A stretch of DNA of 5,516 nt from Streptosporangiaceae bacterium (lineage in GTDB: Bacteria; Actinomycetota; Actinomycetes; Streptosporangiales; Streptosporangiaceae): positions 1 to 5,516 of the forward strand of contig JAICWX010000471.1 of the NCBI GenBank assembly GCA_025934635.1, written 5' to 3'. Every line of letters begins with the position of its first letter. Position 1 is the first letter of the stretch. The position numbers and the translations under genes were made by a program. Below are positions 1 through 5,516 of the stretch, piece after piece. Below the pieces are notes generated by a model, which was given only the letters and a program-made list of their open reading frames with translations, was not told the DNA's origin and ran no database searches.

Positions 1-3000
1 ATCAGGGCGCGGATGTCGTCGGCGTCGACGGTGGTGCCGAACGCGTTGCCGTCGTCCAGCACGTTGGAGAACAGCCTGGCCTTCTTGGCCTTCAGCGCCA
101 TCACCTTTTCCTCGATGGTGTCCTTCGCCACGAGGCGGTAGACCATGACGCTCCGGGTCTGCCCGATGCGGTGGGCCCGGTCGACCGCCTGCGTCTCGGT
201 CGCGGGGTTCCACCAGGGGTCGAGCAGGAAGCAGTAGTCGGCCTCGGCCAGGTTCAGCCCGAACCCGCCCGCCTTGAGGCTGATCAGGAAGACCGGGGCG
301 GCGCCGTCCTTGAAGCTCCGCACGACCGCGGCCCGGTCGCGGGTGCGGCCGTCGAGGTAGCAGTACGGGATGCCCTCGAGCTCCAGCCGCTCGCGGACCT
401 TGCCCAGGAACCCGGTGAACTGGCTGAACACCAGGGCCCGGTGGCCTCCGCCGGCTACCTCCCGCAGCTGGCCGAGCAGCGCGTCGATCTTGGCCGACGC
501 CAGCCCGGCGTGGGCGTCGTCGACCAGCCCGGCGTGCAGGCTGAGCTGGCGCAGCACGGTCAGCGAGCGGAAGATCGCGAACCGGTTGGAGTTCATGTCG
601 CCGATCAGGCCGAGGACCTTCTGCCGTTCCCGCTGCAGCCGGGTCTGGTAGGCCTTGCGGTGCTGCGGATGCAGGTCGACCTCCAGGACCTGCTCCTGCT
701 TGGCGGGCAGGTCGGTGGCCACCTGTTCCTTGGTGCGCCGCCGGACCAGCGGCTTGATCCGTCGCTGGAGCTGGGCCAGGCGCTCGCTGTCGCCGTCGCG
801 TTCGACCGGCCGGGCGTAGTACTCGCGGAACCGGTCCGGGCTGGGGAACAGGCCGGGCGCCGTGATCGACAGCAGCGACCACAGCTCCATCAGGTTGTTC
901 TCCAGCGGCGTGCCGGTAACCGCGATCTTCACCGGCGCCGCCAGCCGGCGGGCGCACTGGTAGACCTTCGACTGCCGGTTCTTGACCTGCTGTGCCTCGT
1001 CCAGCAGGAGCCCGGACCAGCCCAGCTCGGCGTAGGCCGCGAAGTCGATGCGCAGCAGGGTGTAGGAGGTGACGACGGCATCGGCGCCCGCGACGAGCTC
1101 GCCCAGGCCCTGGCCGCTGCGGGCCACGGTGCTGGATACGGGTACCACCTTCAGGTCCGGGGCGAACCGCGCGGCCTCGGCCGCCCAGTTGGCCACCACG
1201 CTGGTCGGCGCGACGATCAGGAACGGGGCGGCCGCCGGGTCACGCTGCCGGGCGTGACTGATCAGGGCGAGCGACTGCAGCGTCTTGCCGAGCCCCATGT
1301 CGTCGGCGAGGATCCCGCCCAGCCGGTGCTCCCACAGGAACGCCAGCCAGCCGAACCCGTCCTGCTGGTACGGGCGCAGCCGGGCCCGCAGCCCGGCCGG
1401 GGGCTCAGCCTGGCCGATAGCGCCGGCGATGAGCAGGCCCTGGACCTGCTCCCGCCACCGGGCCGCCTGATGCGCGATCACGCCCAGCGCGGCCAGCTCA
1501 TCCCAGAACCCGGCCTGATACCGGCTGATCCGCAGCGGGCCGCCTGGCGAATCCTGCAGCGCGCGGGCCTCTTCGATCAGCCGGGCGAGCGCCGCCAGCT
1601 CCGGCTTGTCGAGGCTGAAGTAGGCCCCGTCCGGCAGCAGGAGATGCGGTTGGCCGCGGCTGAGGGCCAGGAACACATCGAGGAACGGAACCGGACGTCC
1701 CTCCACCGTGATCGTCACGCCGAGATCGAACCAGTCGTTGTCACCGGCCACCTCGTCGGTGGACACCGCGATCCGCAGCGTCTCACCGGCTTCCCGGTAG
1801 TCCGCGGGCTCGCCGCTGACCTCCACGATCAGCCCGGGGTGACCGGTCAGCAGCGGCAGCAGCTCGGTACTGAACCGCATCGTGTCGAGGCCGGTCAGGC
1901 AGGTGTGCGGGGCGAGCGCGGGCACCCCCGCGCCCGGTCCGCCAGCCGCCGGGCCGAGCAGCCCGTAGCGGTCGAGCGGCAGGTCGAGGCCGGCCAGCAG
2001 CGCCCGCTCGGCGGCCAGGTCCCGGTAGCCGTCATCCGGTCCGGCGGCCGCCAGCGGCGCGCGCAGCGGCGAGTCCCCGACCTGGTAGGCCCACTCCCAG
2101 CTCAGCTCGAGCTCGTGACCGCGGCCGTAACGGGCCTGCAGGACCAGGTCCGGCCCGGTGATCGCGGGCGGGGTGAACGACCCGTCCGAGGAGATCAGGT
2201 CCGCGGCCAGCCGCAGTCGCGGGTAATACCAGTCCCGGAACCGGGGCTCCCCGGCCGCGGGCACCGCCAGCGGCTCGCCGCCCAGCGCCATCCGCTGCAA
2301 CGCCGGCGGCACCGTCCGGGCCAGCCGGGCCAGCCGGAACCGCCAGCTCCGCGGGTCGGTGCCCGCGGCCGGGACGTGATCGACGCACACCGCGCCGTGC
2401 CCGTCGGCCCCGATGAACGCGACCGGCACGGCCGTCTTCCCGTCGCCGGCCCGGATCACCGGGTCAACCCGCAGGCCGCCGGCCTCGCCGCGGGTCACGT
2501 CGAGGCAGAAGCTGGCCACCTCGTACCCGGCCAGCCCGCCGCCCTTGCCCGGGTAGACCAGCCGCAGGCCAGCCGCCGCGGCCTCGTCCAGCAGCGGCCA
2601 GAGCTGACGGGAACCGATCGCGGTGAACTCGATCGACTTGCCATCGCCGTAGCGGTAGCCGTAGTAACCGCCGTGTGCCCCGGACGCCTGGTACAGCAGG
2701 TAGAGCTCCCGCAGCAGCCGCAATTGCTCGTCGCTGTGATCGCGGAACCAGCCCGGGGTGTCCAGCTGGCCCCAGCTCAGGTCGCCGGCCACCCAGCCGC
2801 CGTTCTTGCCCGGCCGGACCACCCGCGCGATCAGCCTCAGCGGCGTCGGCCCCGGCTGGCCACCCCGCCGGGGCTGGCCGTGAACGCCGGTCAGCGCGAG
2901 CTCGATTGCCAGCGGCGTCCCGCCGCCGCGGGCGGGTCCGCGGTCCAGCAGCGAGTCCAGCGACCGGCTCCAGGCCGGCGGCGGCGCCGGACTCGGCGGC

Positions 3001-3323
3001 CGGTCCGGTTCCGGCGACCCGGGTTCCAGAACCGACAGCACCAGCGCGACGACATGCTTGCAGTTGTACTCGAGCGGGCAGCTGCACTCGCCCGTCTCGA
3101 ACTCGGCCGGACGCCCATGGACCAGCGAGAAGTACGCGGCCGTCTGGTAGACATTGCCGCCCTGGCCGCGGACCAGCCCGCGCAGCGCCGTGTCCGCCGC
3201 GTCCCACGTGGTCTCCAGCACCGCCTGCTGCCGCGCGTACTCGGCCCCCCGGACGTAGCTGCCGCCGCCGATGGCCCGCCGCAGGGTGGAAACGTCCAGC
3301 TCGAACGTGATGACGTGCTGCAT
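1..3323 (-). CDS. SWIM zinc-finger SNF2-family helicase-like ATPase (C-terminal end cut by window edge)
   Basis: This is an ATP-dependent double-stranded DNA translocase of the SWI2/SNF2 superfamily (helicase superfamily 2), presumably acting on nucleoprotein or during repair. The frame is open for 1107 codons and runs off the left edge after ...DDIRAL, a typical near-terminal sequence, so few codons are missing. The N-terminus (to about residue 95) is a SWIM domain, with C80, C82, C88 and H90 forming CxC-x5-CxH. A middle segment around residues 480-640 (DNDWFDLGV near 528-536) resembles the SNF2-associated domain of bacterial members. ATPase lobe 1 begins at LRPYQQDGF (649-657), with Walker A MGLGKT (676-681, K680), DEAQ (775-778) and TGTPLENN (803-810). 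Lobe 2 has VFSQF (965-969), LDGRT (990-994), GGFGLNL (1019-1025), DPWWNP (1035-1040) and AHRIGQ (1050-1055). No motif is missing. The chosen start is ATG at 3323. An in-frame ATG at 3353 would add ten residues, but neither has a good Shine-Dalgarno. The exact cellular role is not known. Confidence 0.95.
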   Translation of the reverse strand, partial: MQHVITFELDVSTLRRAIGGGSYVRGAEYARQQAVLETTWDAADTALRGLVRGQGGNVYQTAAYFSLVHGRPAEFETGECSCPLEYNCKHVVALVLSVLEPGSPEPDRPPSPAPPPAWSRSLDSLLDRGPARGGGTPLAIELALTGVHGQPRRGGQPGPTPLRLIARVVRPGKNGGWVAGDLSWGQLDTPGWFRDHSDEQLRLLRELYLLYQASGAHGGYYGYRYGDGKSIEFTAIGSRQLWPLLDEAAAAGLRLVYPGKGGGLAGYEVASFCLDVTRGEAGGLRVDPVIRAGDGKTAVPVAFIGADGHGAVCVDHVPAAGTDPRSWRFRLARLARTVPPALQRMALGGEPLAVPAAGEPRFRDWYYPRLRLAADLISSDGSFTPPAITGPDLVLQARYGRGHELELSWEWAYQVGDSPLRAPLAAAGPDDGYRDLAAERALLAGLDLPLDRYGLLGPAAGGPGAGVPALAPHTCLTGLDTMRFSTELLPLLTGHPGLIVEVSGEPADYREAGETLRIAVSTDEVAGDNDWFDLGVTITVEGRPVPFLDVFLALSRGQPHLLLPDGAYFSLDKPELAALARLIEEARALQDSPGGPLRISRYQAGFWDELAALGVIAHQAARWREQVQGLLIAGAIGQAEPPAGLRARLRPYQQDGFGWLAFLWEHRLGGILADDMGLGKTLQSLALISHARQRDPAAAPFLIVAPTSVVANWAAEAARFAPDLKVVPVSSTVARSGQGLGELVAGADAVVTSYTLLRIDFAAYAELGWSGLLLDEAQQVKNRQSKVYQCARRLAAPVKIAVTGTPLENNLMELWSLLSITAPGLFPSPDRFREYYARPVERDGDSERLAQLQRRIKPLVRRRTKEQVATDLPAKQEQVLEVDLHPQHRKAYQTRLQRERQKVLGLIGDMNSNRFAIFRSLTVLRQLSLHAGLVDDAHAGLASAKIDALLGQLREVAGGGHRALVFSQFTGFLGKVRERLELEGIPYCYLDGRTRDRAAVVRSFKDGAAPVFLISLKAGGFGLNLAEADYCFLLDPWWNPATETQAVDRAHRIGQTRSVMVYRLVAKDTIEEKVMALKAKKARLFSNVLDDGNAFGTTVDADDIRAL

Positions 3324-3330
3324 GGCGAGG

Positions 3331-3336
3331 ATGATA
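3331..3336 (-). promoter_or_regulatory. Candidate -10 element for leaderless SNF2 transcript
   Basis: Read on the minus strand, TATCAT fits the actinobacterial TAnnnT -10 consensus. Seven bases separate it from the A of the ATG at 3323. That is the spacing expected if transcription starts at the first base of the start codon, giving a leaderless mRNA, which is common in actinobacteria. It would explain the lack of a Shine-Dalgarno sequence before this ATG. No recognisable -35 hexamer lies 16-19 bases upstream, so the call rests on one hexamer and its spacing. Confidence 0.35.
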
Positions 3337-3428
3337 GCGGCCGCCCCCGTCATTTCGCGGGCAGGTCACGCCATCTCGGTTGTCCGGCCTGGTTATGCGG
3401 CCGGGCCGAGGGCAGCGGTGACCTGTCC

Positions 3429-3563
3429 GTGGTGCCGGACGCGGCCGGGGAACTCGGTGTCACCGCCGCGGACCTCGAGCCAGCCGAACGGGCCTGGCGC
3501 CTCGCGGCGGCCATTTGCGCCGTAGCCCGCCGGGAAGTGGAAAAACGCGGCCACCATATCTGA
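3429..3563 (+). CDS. Possible small ORF or gene-end remnant before the LAL remnant
   Basis: A frame opening at tandem GTG codons (3429 and 3432) ends at TGA 3561-3563. It encodes about 44 residues rich in Ala, Glu, Arg and Leu, containing AADLEPAERAWRL and ending EKRGHHI, which looks helical. I do not recognise the family. The codons mostly end in G or C, though a cluster of A/T-ending codons appears near the end. The stop overlaps the place where the LAL regulator should begin (ATATCTGA), an arrangement like translationally coupled genes. It could therefore be the 3' end of a lost upstream partner. The same frame stays open far to the left only because it is antisense to the SNF2 gene, so openness alone is not evidence. 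It could also be chance. Confidence 0.25.
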   Translation: MVPDAAGELGVTAADLEPAERAWRLAAAICAVARREVEKRGHHI

Positions 3564-4302
3564 GCGAGATGTCCTGCTCGCCACCAAGCTGCACCGGCCC
3601 GCCCGGTTCTGGCGCCACGCGGTAGCCGCGCTGGACCAGGTCCGGCCGGGGACGGCGGGACGGGTTGCCCCGCTGCTCGGCCCGCCGTCGCCGCCGTCGT
3701 TCCGCGATCTGGTCACGGGGCTGATCAACGAACTGGCAGACGACGACATCGTGCTGATCCTCGACGACTATCACGTCATCACGTCGGCCGCGGTGCACGA
3801 GTCGGTCGGGTTCCTGGTCGAGCACCGCCCGTTCGGCCGGGGCCTGGTCCTGGCCAGCCGGGCCGACCCGCCGCTGCCGCTGGCGCGGCTCCGGGGCCGC
3901 GGCCAGCTCACCGAGGTACGCGCGGCGGACCTGCGGTTCACGCCGGTCGAGGCGGCGGAGTTGCTGGCGGCGACGGCGGGCCTTCCGGAGGCATCCATGG
4001 CGGCGCTGATGGCGCGGACCGAAGGCTGGGCGGCCGGTCCGCAGCTGGCCGCGCTATCGCTGCGCGGCCAGGACGACGTGGCCGGCTTCGTGACCGCCTT
4101 CACCGGCAGCCACCGTTACGTCCTGGATTACCTGACCGAGGAAGTGCTGGACCGGACGGGGGCCGGGCTGCGCGGGTTCTTGCTGGAGACCTCGGTGCCC
4201 GAGCGGCTGTCCGCCGGCCTGTGCCAGGCGGTGACCGGCCAGGCCGACAGCCAGGCGCTGCTGGAACAGGCCGAACGGGCTGGGCTGTTCCTTATCCCGC
4301 TG
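3556..4302 (+). pseudogene. LAL-type (MalT-like) LuxR-family regulator, broken remnant
   Basis: LAL regulators are large ATP-binding transcription activators with an N-terminal STAND-type NTPase, a helical repeat region and a C-terminal LuxR helix-turn-helix. Here 249 codons remain of the usual 850-1000. The remnant opens with SERDVLLATKLHRP, the standard LAL N-terminus, but the expected ATG reads ATA (3556-3558). An in-frame TAG lies at 3523-3525, and the first ordinary start codon is GTG 3751, inside Walker B. Right after HRP (ending 3600) the sequence jumps to ARFWRHAVAALD, so the Walker A APAGFGKT segment, roughly 60-80 residues, is missing. Walker B LILDDYHVI (3754-3780), the LASRADPPLPLARLR sensor region and the EGWAAG box remain. 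The usual EGWAAGLQL reads EGWAAGPQL, with Pro at 4039-4041. The frame then runs from AGLFLIPL straight into a membrane transporter. ATP binding and DNA binding must both be lost. Confidence 0.85.
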
Positions 4303-4893
4303 ACCGGAGACCCGTGGCTGGTCCAGATCGGCAACTCGGTCTTCTGGGTGGCGTACGCCCCGCTGATCTTCGCCATCGCCGCCGAGGCTGAGCGGGAGCA
4401 CTGGTTCGCCTTGTGCACCACGCTGCGGACCGCGGGCCTCGCGGCCGGCGGACTGATCGCGGGAGCCACGGTGGCCCTCGGCGGGCGGGCGGGGTTCATC
4501 GGCGTCGCCGCGGCGAATGCCGCCTCGTTCGTGTTCGCGGCCTTCCTGTCGGCCCGGTTGCGGCCCGGTACCGAAGCGCCGGGCCGCGGCACCAGTCCGG
4601 ACGCGGGGCTGGGGGCAGCTGGAAGCCGCTGCTGCGGGACTACCCGTTCCTGGGATTCGTGGCGGTCAACGTCGGCATTACCTTCCTGGCGCTCGCCGTC
4701 CCCCCCGCGCTGCCGGTGTTCCTGGTCAAGATCCTCGGCCGGCCGGCCTGGGCTCCCGGCGCGACCCTCGCGCTGAACGCGATCCTGGTAGCGGCCTCCG
4801 CGCCGGATGTCCGCCCTGACCCAGCGCGTGGGCCCGGGCCCGCCCGCATCCGCGGGCCGGGCCGATCGCCTGCTGGAGGCCGGCGGAATCTAA
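4303..4893 (+). pseudogene. Major facilitator superfamily transporter, broken internal fragment
   Basis: MFS proteins are 12-helix secondary transporters of the inner membrane. This piece covers roughly helices 4 to 8. It holds hydrophobic segments at WLVQIGNSVFWVAYAPLIFAIAA, LRTAGLAAGGLIAGATVALGG and FIGVAAANAASFVFAAFLSAR, then a polar central loop, then FLGFVAVNVGITFLALAVPP and LALNAILVAASAP. The first three helices are replaced by the LAL remnant, joined in frame at about 4302/4303. The central loop loses its frame in the G run at 4611-4615. One extra G there would give LGGSWKPLLRDYPFLG, continuous with the next helices. Removing one G at 4805-4806 would return to the original frame as SAPMSALTQRVG, which ends at TAA 4891-4893 (last residues RLLEAGGI). 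Helices 9-12 are absent. The substrate cannot be told, and the last ~20 residues may come from another gene. One frameshift in a G run could be a sequencing error, but the missing ends could not. Confidence 0.8.
4831..4863 (+). other. GC-rich bulged hairpin at the end of the MFS remnant
   Basis: GGCCCG (4831-4836) pairs with CGGGCC (4858-4863), and GCCCGC (4842-4847) pairs with GCGGGC (4852-4857) around an ATCC loop. A five-base bulge sits on the left arm. The twelve GC-rich pairs are stable enough to act as a U-tract-less terminator for plus-strand transcription, but no T run follows, and GC-rich DNA makes such pairing by chance. Confidence 0.3.
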
Positions 4894-4902
4894 CCGGGTC
4901 GC

Positions 4903-4919
4903 TCAGCGAGGTGCGCTGA
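4903..4919. repeat. Small inverted repeat, first of three hairpins
   Basis: TCAGCG (4903-4908) pairs perfectly with CGCTGA (4914-4919) around the loop AGGTG. It starts ten bases after the stop codon of the MFS remnant and lies one base from the next hairpin. Its loop differs from the GGAGC loop of the other two. Confidence 0.45.
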
Positions 4920-4920
4920 C

Positions 4921-4943
4921 GGCATCGATGGAGCATCAATGCC
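4921..4943. repeat. Hairpin A, GGAGC loop with ATG in the 3' arm
   Basis: GGCAT (4921-4925) pairs with ATGCC (4939-4943). After a C/A mismatch, GAT (4927-4929) pairs with ATC (4935-4937), leaving the loop GGAGC (4930-4934), whose outer G and C may also pair. The core is the palindrome GATG-GAG-CATC. The loop GGAG lies an ideal distance before ATG 4939, so in a plus-strand RNA the loop would present a Shine-Dalgarno and the stem would hold the start codon. Confidence 0.6.
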
Positions 4944-4950
4944 GCTCCCG

Positions 4951-4975
4951 CGACATGGGTGGAGCATCCATGTCG
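4951..4975. repeat. Hairpin B, same GGAGC loop, stronger stem, ATG in the 3' arm
   Basis: CGACATGG (4951-4958) pairs perfectly with CCATGTCG (4968-4975). A G-T wobble and a T-A pair extend it to ten pairs closing the loop GGAGC (4961-4965). TGGAGCATC is shared exactly with hairpin A, 31 bases earlier, while most of the outer stem sequence differs but still pairs. GGAG again precedes an ATG (4970) by five bases. That ATG opens only a 15-codon frame, ending at TGA 5015-5017. Confidence 0.65.
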
Positions 4976-5066
4976 TCTGCCGGAAGCGGATCGGGGCGAG
5001 GCAAGTGGCGGGCGTGATCGGTAAAGCGGATGTTACAGCTGAGGCCGAGGTTGGGCCGCGCGCCGA

Positions 5067-5126
5067 CGGCGAGCTACTCAATCCGGCGAGCTACTCAATC
5101 CGGCCGGCTACTCAATCCGGCCGGCT
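5067..5126. repeat. Tandem array of a 17-bp unit, about 3.5 copies
   Basis: Units lie at 5071-5087, 5088-5104 and 5105-5121. The first two are identical (GAGCTACTCAATCCGGC). The third begins CGG instead of GAG and is otherwise the same. Partial copies flank them: CGGC at 5067-5070 and CGGCT at 5122-5126. Seventeen is not a multiple of three, so the array is not a protein repeat. It lies about 55 bases beyond the ku stop codon. Direct repeats at roughly 1.6 helical turns could bind a protein or could be a short minisatellite. Confidence 0.85.
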
Positions 5127-5179
5127 CCGTCACTTCGACGGGCCACACGGGGCCGGCTGCCGACGTGTCGTGACCGCCG

Positions 5180-5516
5180 CTACGCGGCGCGCTTGCGGGC
5201 TGACCGCCGAGCGGGTTTCTTCTTGGCCGGCGCCTTCTTGGCCGCGGGCTTGGCGGACCCCGGCTTCCTGGCCGGCGGGGCGGACGAGGCCGGCGACGCG
5301 GACGAGGACTGGCCGGCCTTCTTCCCGCCCTTCCCGCGTCCGCCGCCGCGATTCCCCGACTTCTGCTTGACCGCCGCCACGCTGGCGCGCAGGGCCTCGG
5401 TCAGGTCCACCACCTTGGTCCCGGGCGGCGCCTCGTCGGCCGGTGCGAACTCCTCGTCGTTCTTCTTCGCCTCGATCAGCTTGTTGATCCGGTCGGTGTA
5501 GGTGTCGCGGTAGTCC
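5180..5516 (-). CDS. ku: Ku protein, C-terminal 111 residues (N-terminal part outside window)
   Basis: Bacterial Ku is a homodimeric ring that binds DNA double-strand ends and recruits the ligase LigD in non-homologous end joining. The window holds only its end, with the stop TAG at 5180-5182 and the frame open to the right edge. The first visible residues, DYRDTYTDRINKLIEAKK, are the conserved helix at the end of the Ku core. KVVDLTEALRASVAAVKQK follows, matching the conserved VVDLMEAL segment of the minimal C-terminal region. The last ~55 residues are a low-complexity tail. It is Gly/Lys-rich (GNRGGGRGKGGKKAG), then Ser/Ala/Pro, then repeats of the PAKK type ending ARRSARKRAA. Such basic extended tails occur in mycobacterial and streptomycete Ku and are known to contact DNA. 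The promoter lies outside. ku shares its strand with the SNF2 gene and is separated from it by the opposite-strand remnant block. Confidence 0.93.
   Translation of the reverse strand, partial: DYRDTYTDRINKLIEAKKNDEEFAPADEAPPGTKVVDLTEALRASVAAVKQKSGNRGGGRGKGGKKAGQSSSASPASSAPPARKPGSAKPAAKKAPAKKKPARRSARKRAA

Larger units (their letters stand above)
4894..5179. other. Intergenic region between the MFS remnant and ku, no convincing gene
   Basis: I find no protein I trust here. It holds three successive hairpins (4903-4975), an unassigned stretch at 4976-5066, a 17-bp tandem array (5067-5126) and a weak stem beyond the ku stop. That stem pairs ACACG (5145-5149) with CGTGT (5164-5168) and sits where a ku terminator would be, but it has a 14-base loop and no T run. 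An ORF beginning at ATG 4939 has a good ribosome-binding site, but it runs through the 17-bp repeats in shifting register and then antisense through ku, and its sequence does not look like a conserved protein. Confidence 0.6.

Noticed and set aside
2464..3369. A 301-codon minus-strand ORF
   Set aside because: It overlaps the SNF2 N-terminal half in another register and reads as Arg/Ala/Gly-rich text. The SWIM ligands and conserved residues are in the other frame.
171..3563. A 1130-codon plus-strand ORF
   Set aside because: It is the exact antisense register of the SNF2 gene, kept open by G/C-ending codons. Its translation is Arg/Gln/Pro/Gly-rich with no family features, while the minus strand shows every SNF2 motif.
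3393..3825. Two minus-strand ORFs of about 120 codons
   Set aside because: They are antisense to the LAL remnant, whose Walker B and ASRADPPLPLARLR segments identify the plus strand as the coding strand.
4921..5126. A CRISPR array
   Set aside because: The 17-bp units abut with no spacers, and the two hairpins are only two copies with no further repeats or cas genes in the window.
5175..5189. CGCCGC-TAC-GCGGCG hairpin over the ku stop codon as a terminator
   Set aside because: It overlaps the last codons, has a three-base loop and no T run. Such short GC palindromes are common by chance in this DNA.
4939..5370. A 143-codon plus-strand ORF with GGAG five bases before its ATG
   Set aside because: Its second half is antisense to ku and its middle crosses the 17-bp array in changing register. 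The sequence does not look like a conserved protein. Its ribosome-binding site is reported with the hairpins instead.
5193..5501. Plus-strand ORF rich in Phe, Ala and Gly
   Set aside because: It is the antisense of the Lys/Ala/Pro-rich Ku tail.

Overview
The window is strongly GC-rich. Its coding frames use almost only G/C-ending codons, and its gene families (a SWIM/SNF2 ATPase, bacterial Ku with a Lys/Ala/Pro tail, a LAL-type LuxR regulator) point to a high-GC actinomycete, of the Streptomyces, Actinoplanes or Frankia kind. The sequence does not identify the genus.

Layout from left to right. (1) Positions 3323 to 1, minus strand: a nearly complete SNF2-family helicase-like ATPase. It has an N-terminal SWIM zinc finger, a bacterial SNF2-associated middle domain and a full set of ATPase motifs. 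The last few codons lie beyond the left edge. (2) Positions 3324-3428: a short spacer holding a candidate leaderless promoter for the SNF2 gene. (3) Positions 3429-4893, plus strand: a run of gene remnants. It starts with a possible small ORF. Next comes a LAL regulator without a usable start codon or P-loop and without its C-terminal half. This is fused in frame to the middle of an MFS transporter that lacks its first and last membrane segments and carries two frame disruptions. (4) Positions 4894-5179: no convincing gene, but clear structure. There are three consecutive small hairpins, two of them sharing a loop motif that is also a ribosome-binding site followed by ATG, and a tandem array of a 17-bp unit. 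(5) Positions 5516 to 5180, minus strand: the last 111 codons of Ku, the end-binding protein of bacterial non-homologous end joining.

The two intact genes, Ku and SNF2, are on the same strand and both act on DNA. The material between them is on the opposite strand and decayed, so it looks like a degenerating insertion or a pile of deletion scars. I see no intact new multi-gene system. The items most worth a second look are the paired hairpins with GGAG in the loop, the 17-bp array, and the multi-junction LAL/MFS chimera next to ku.
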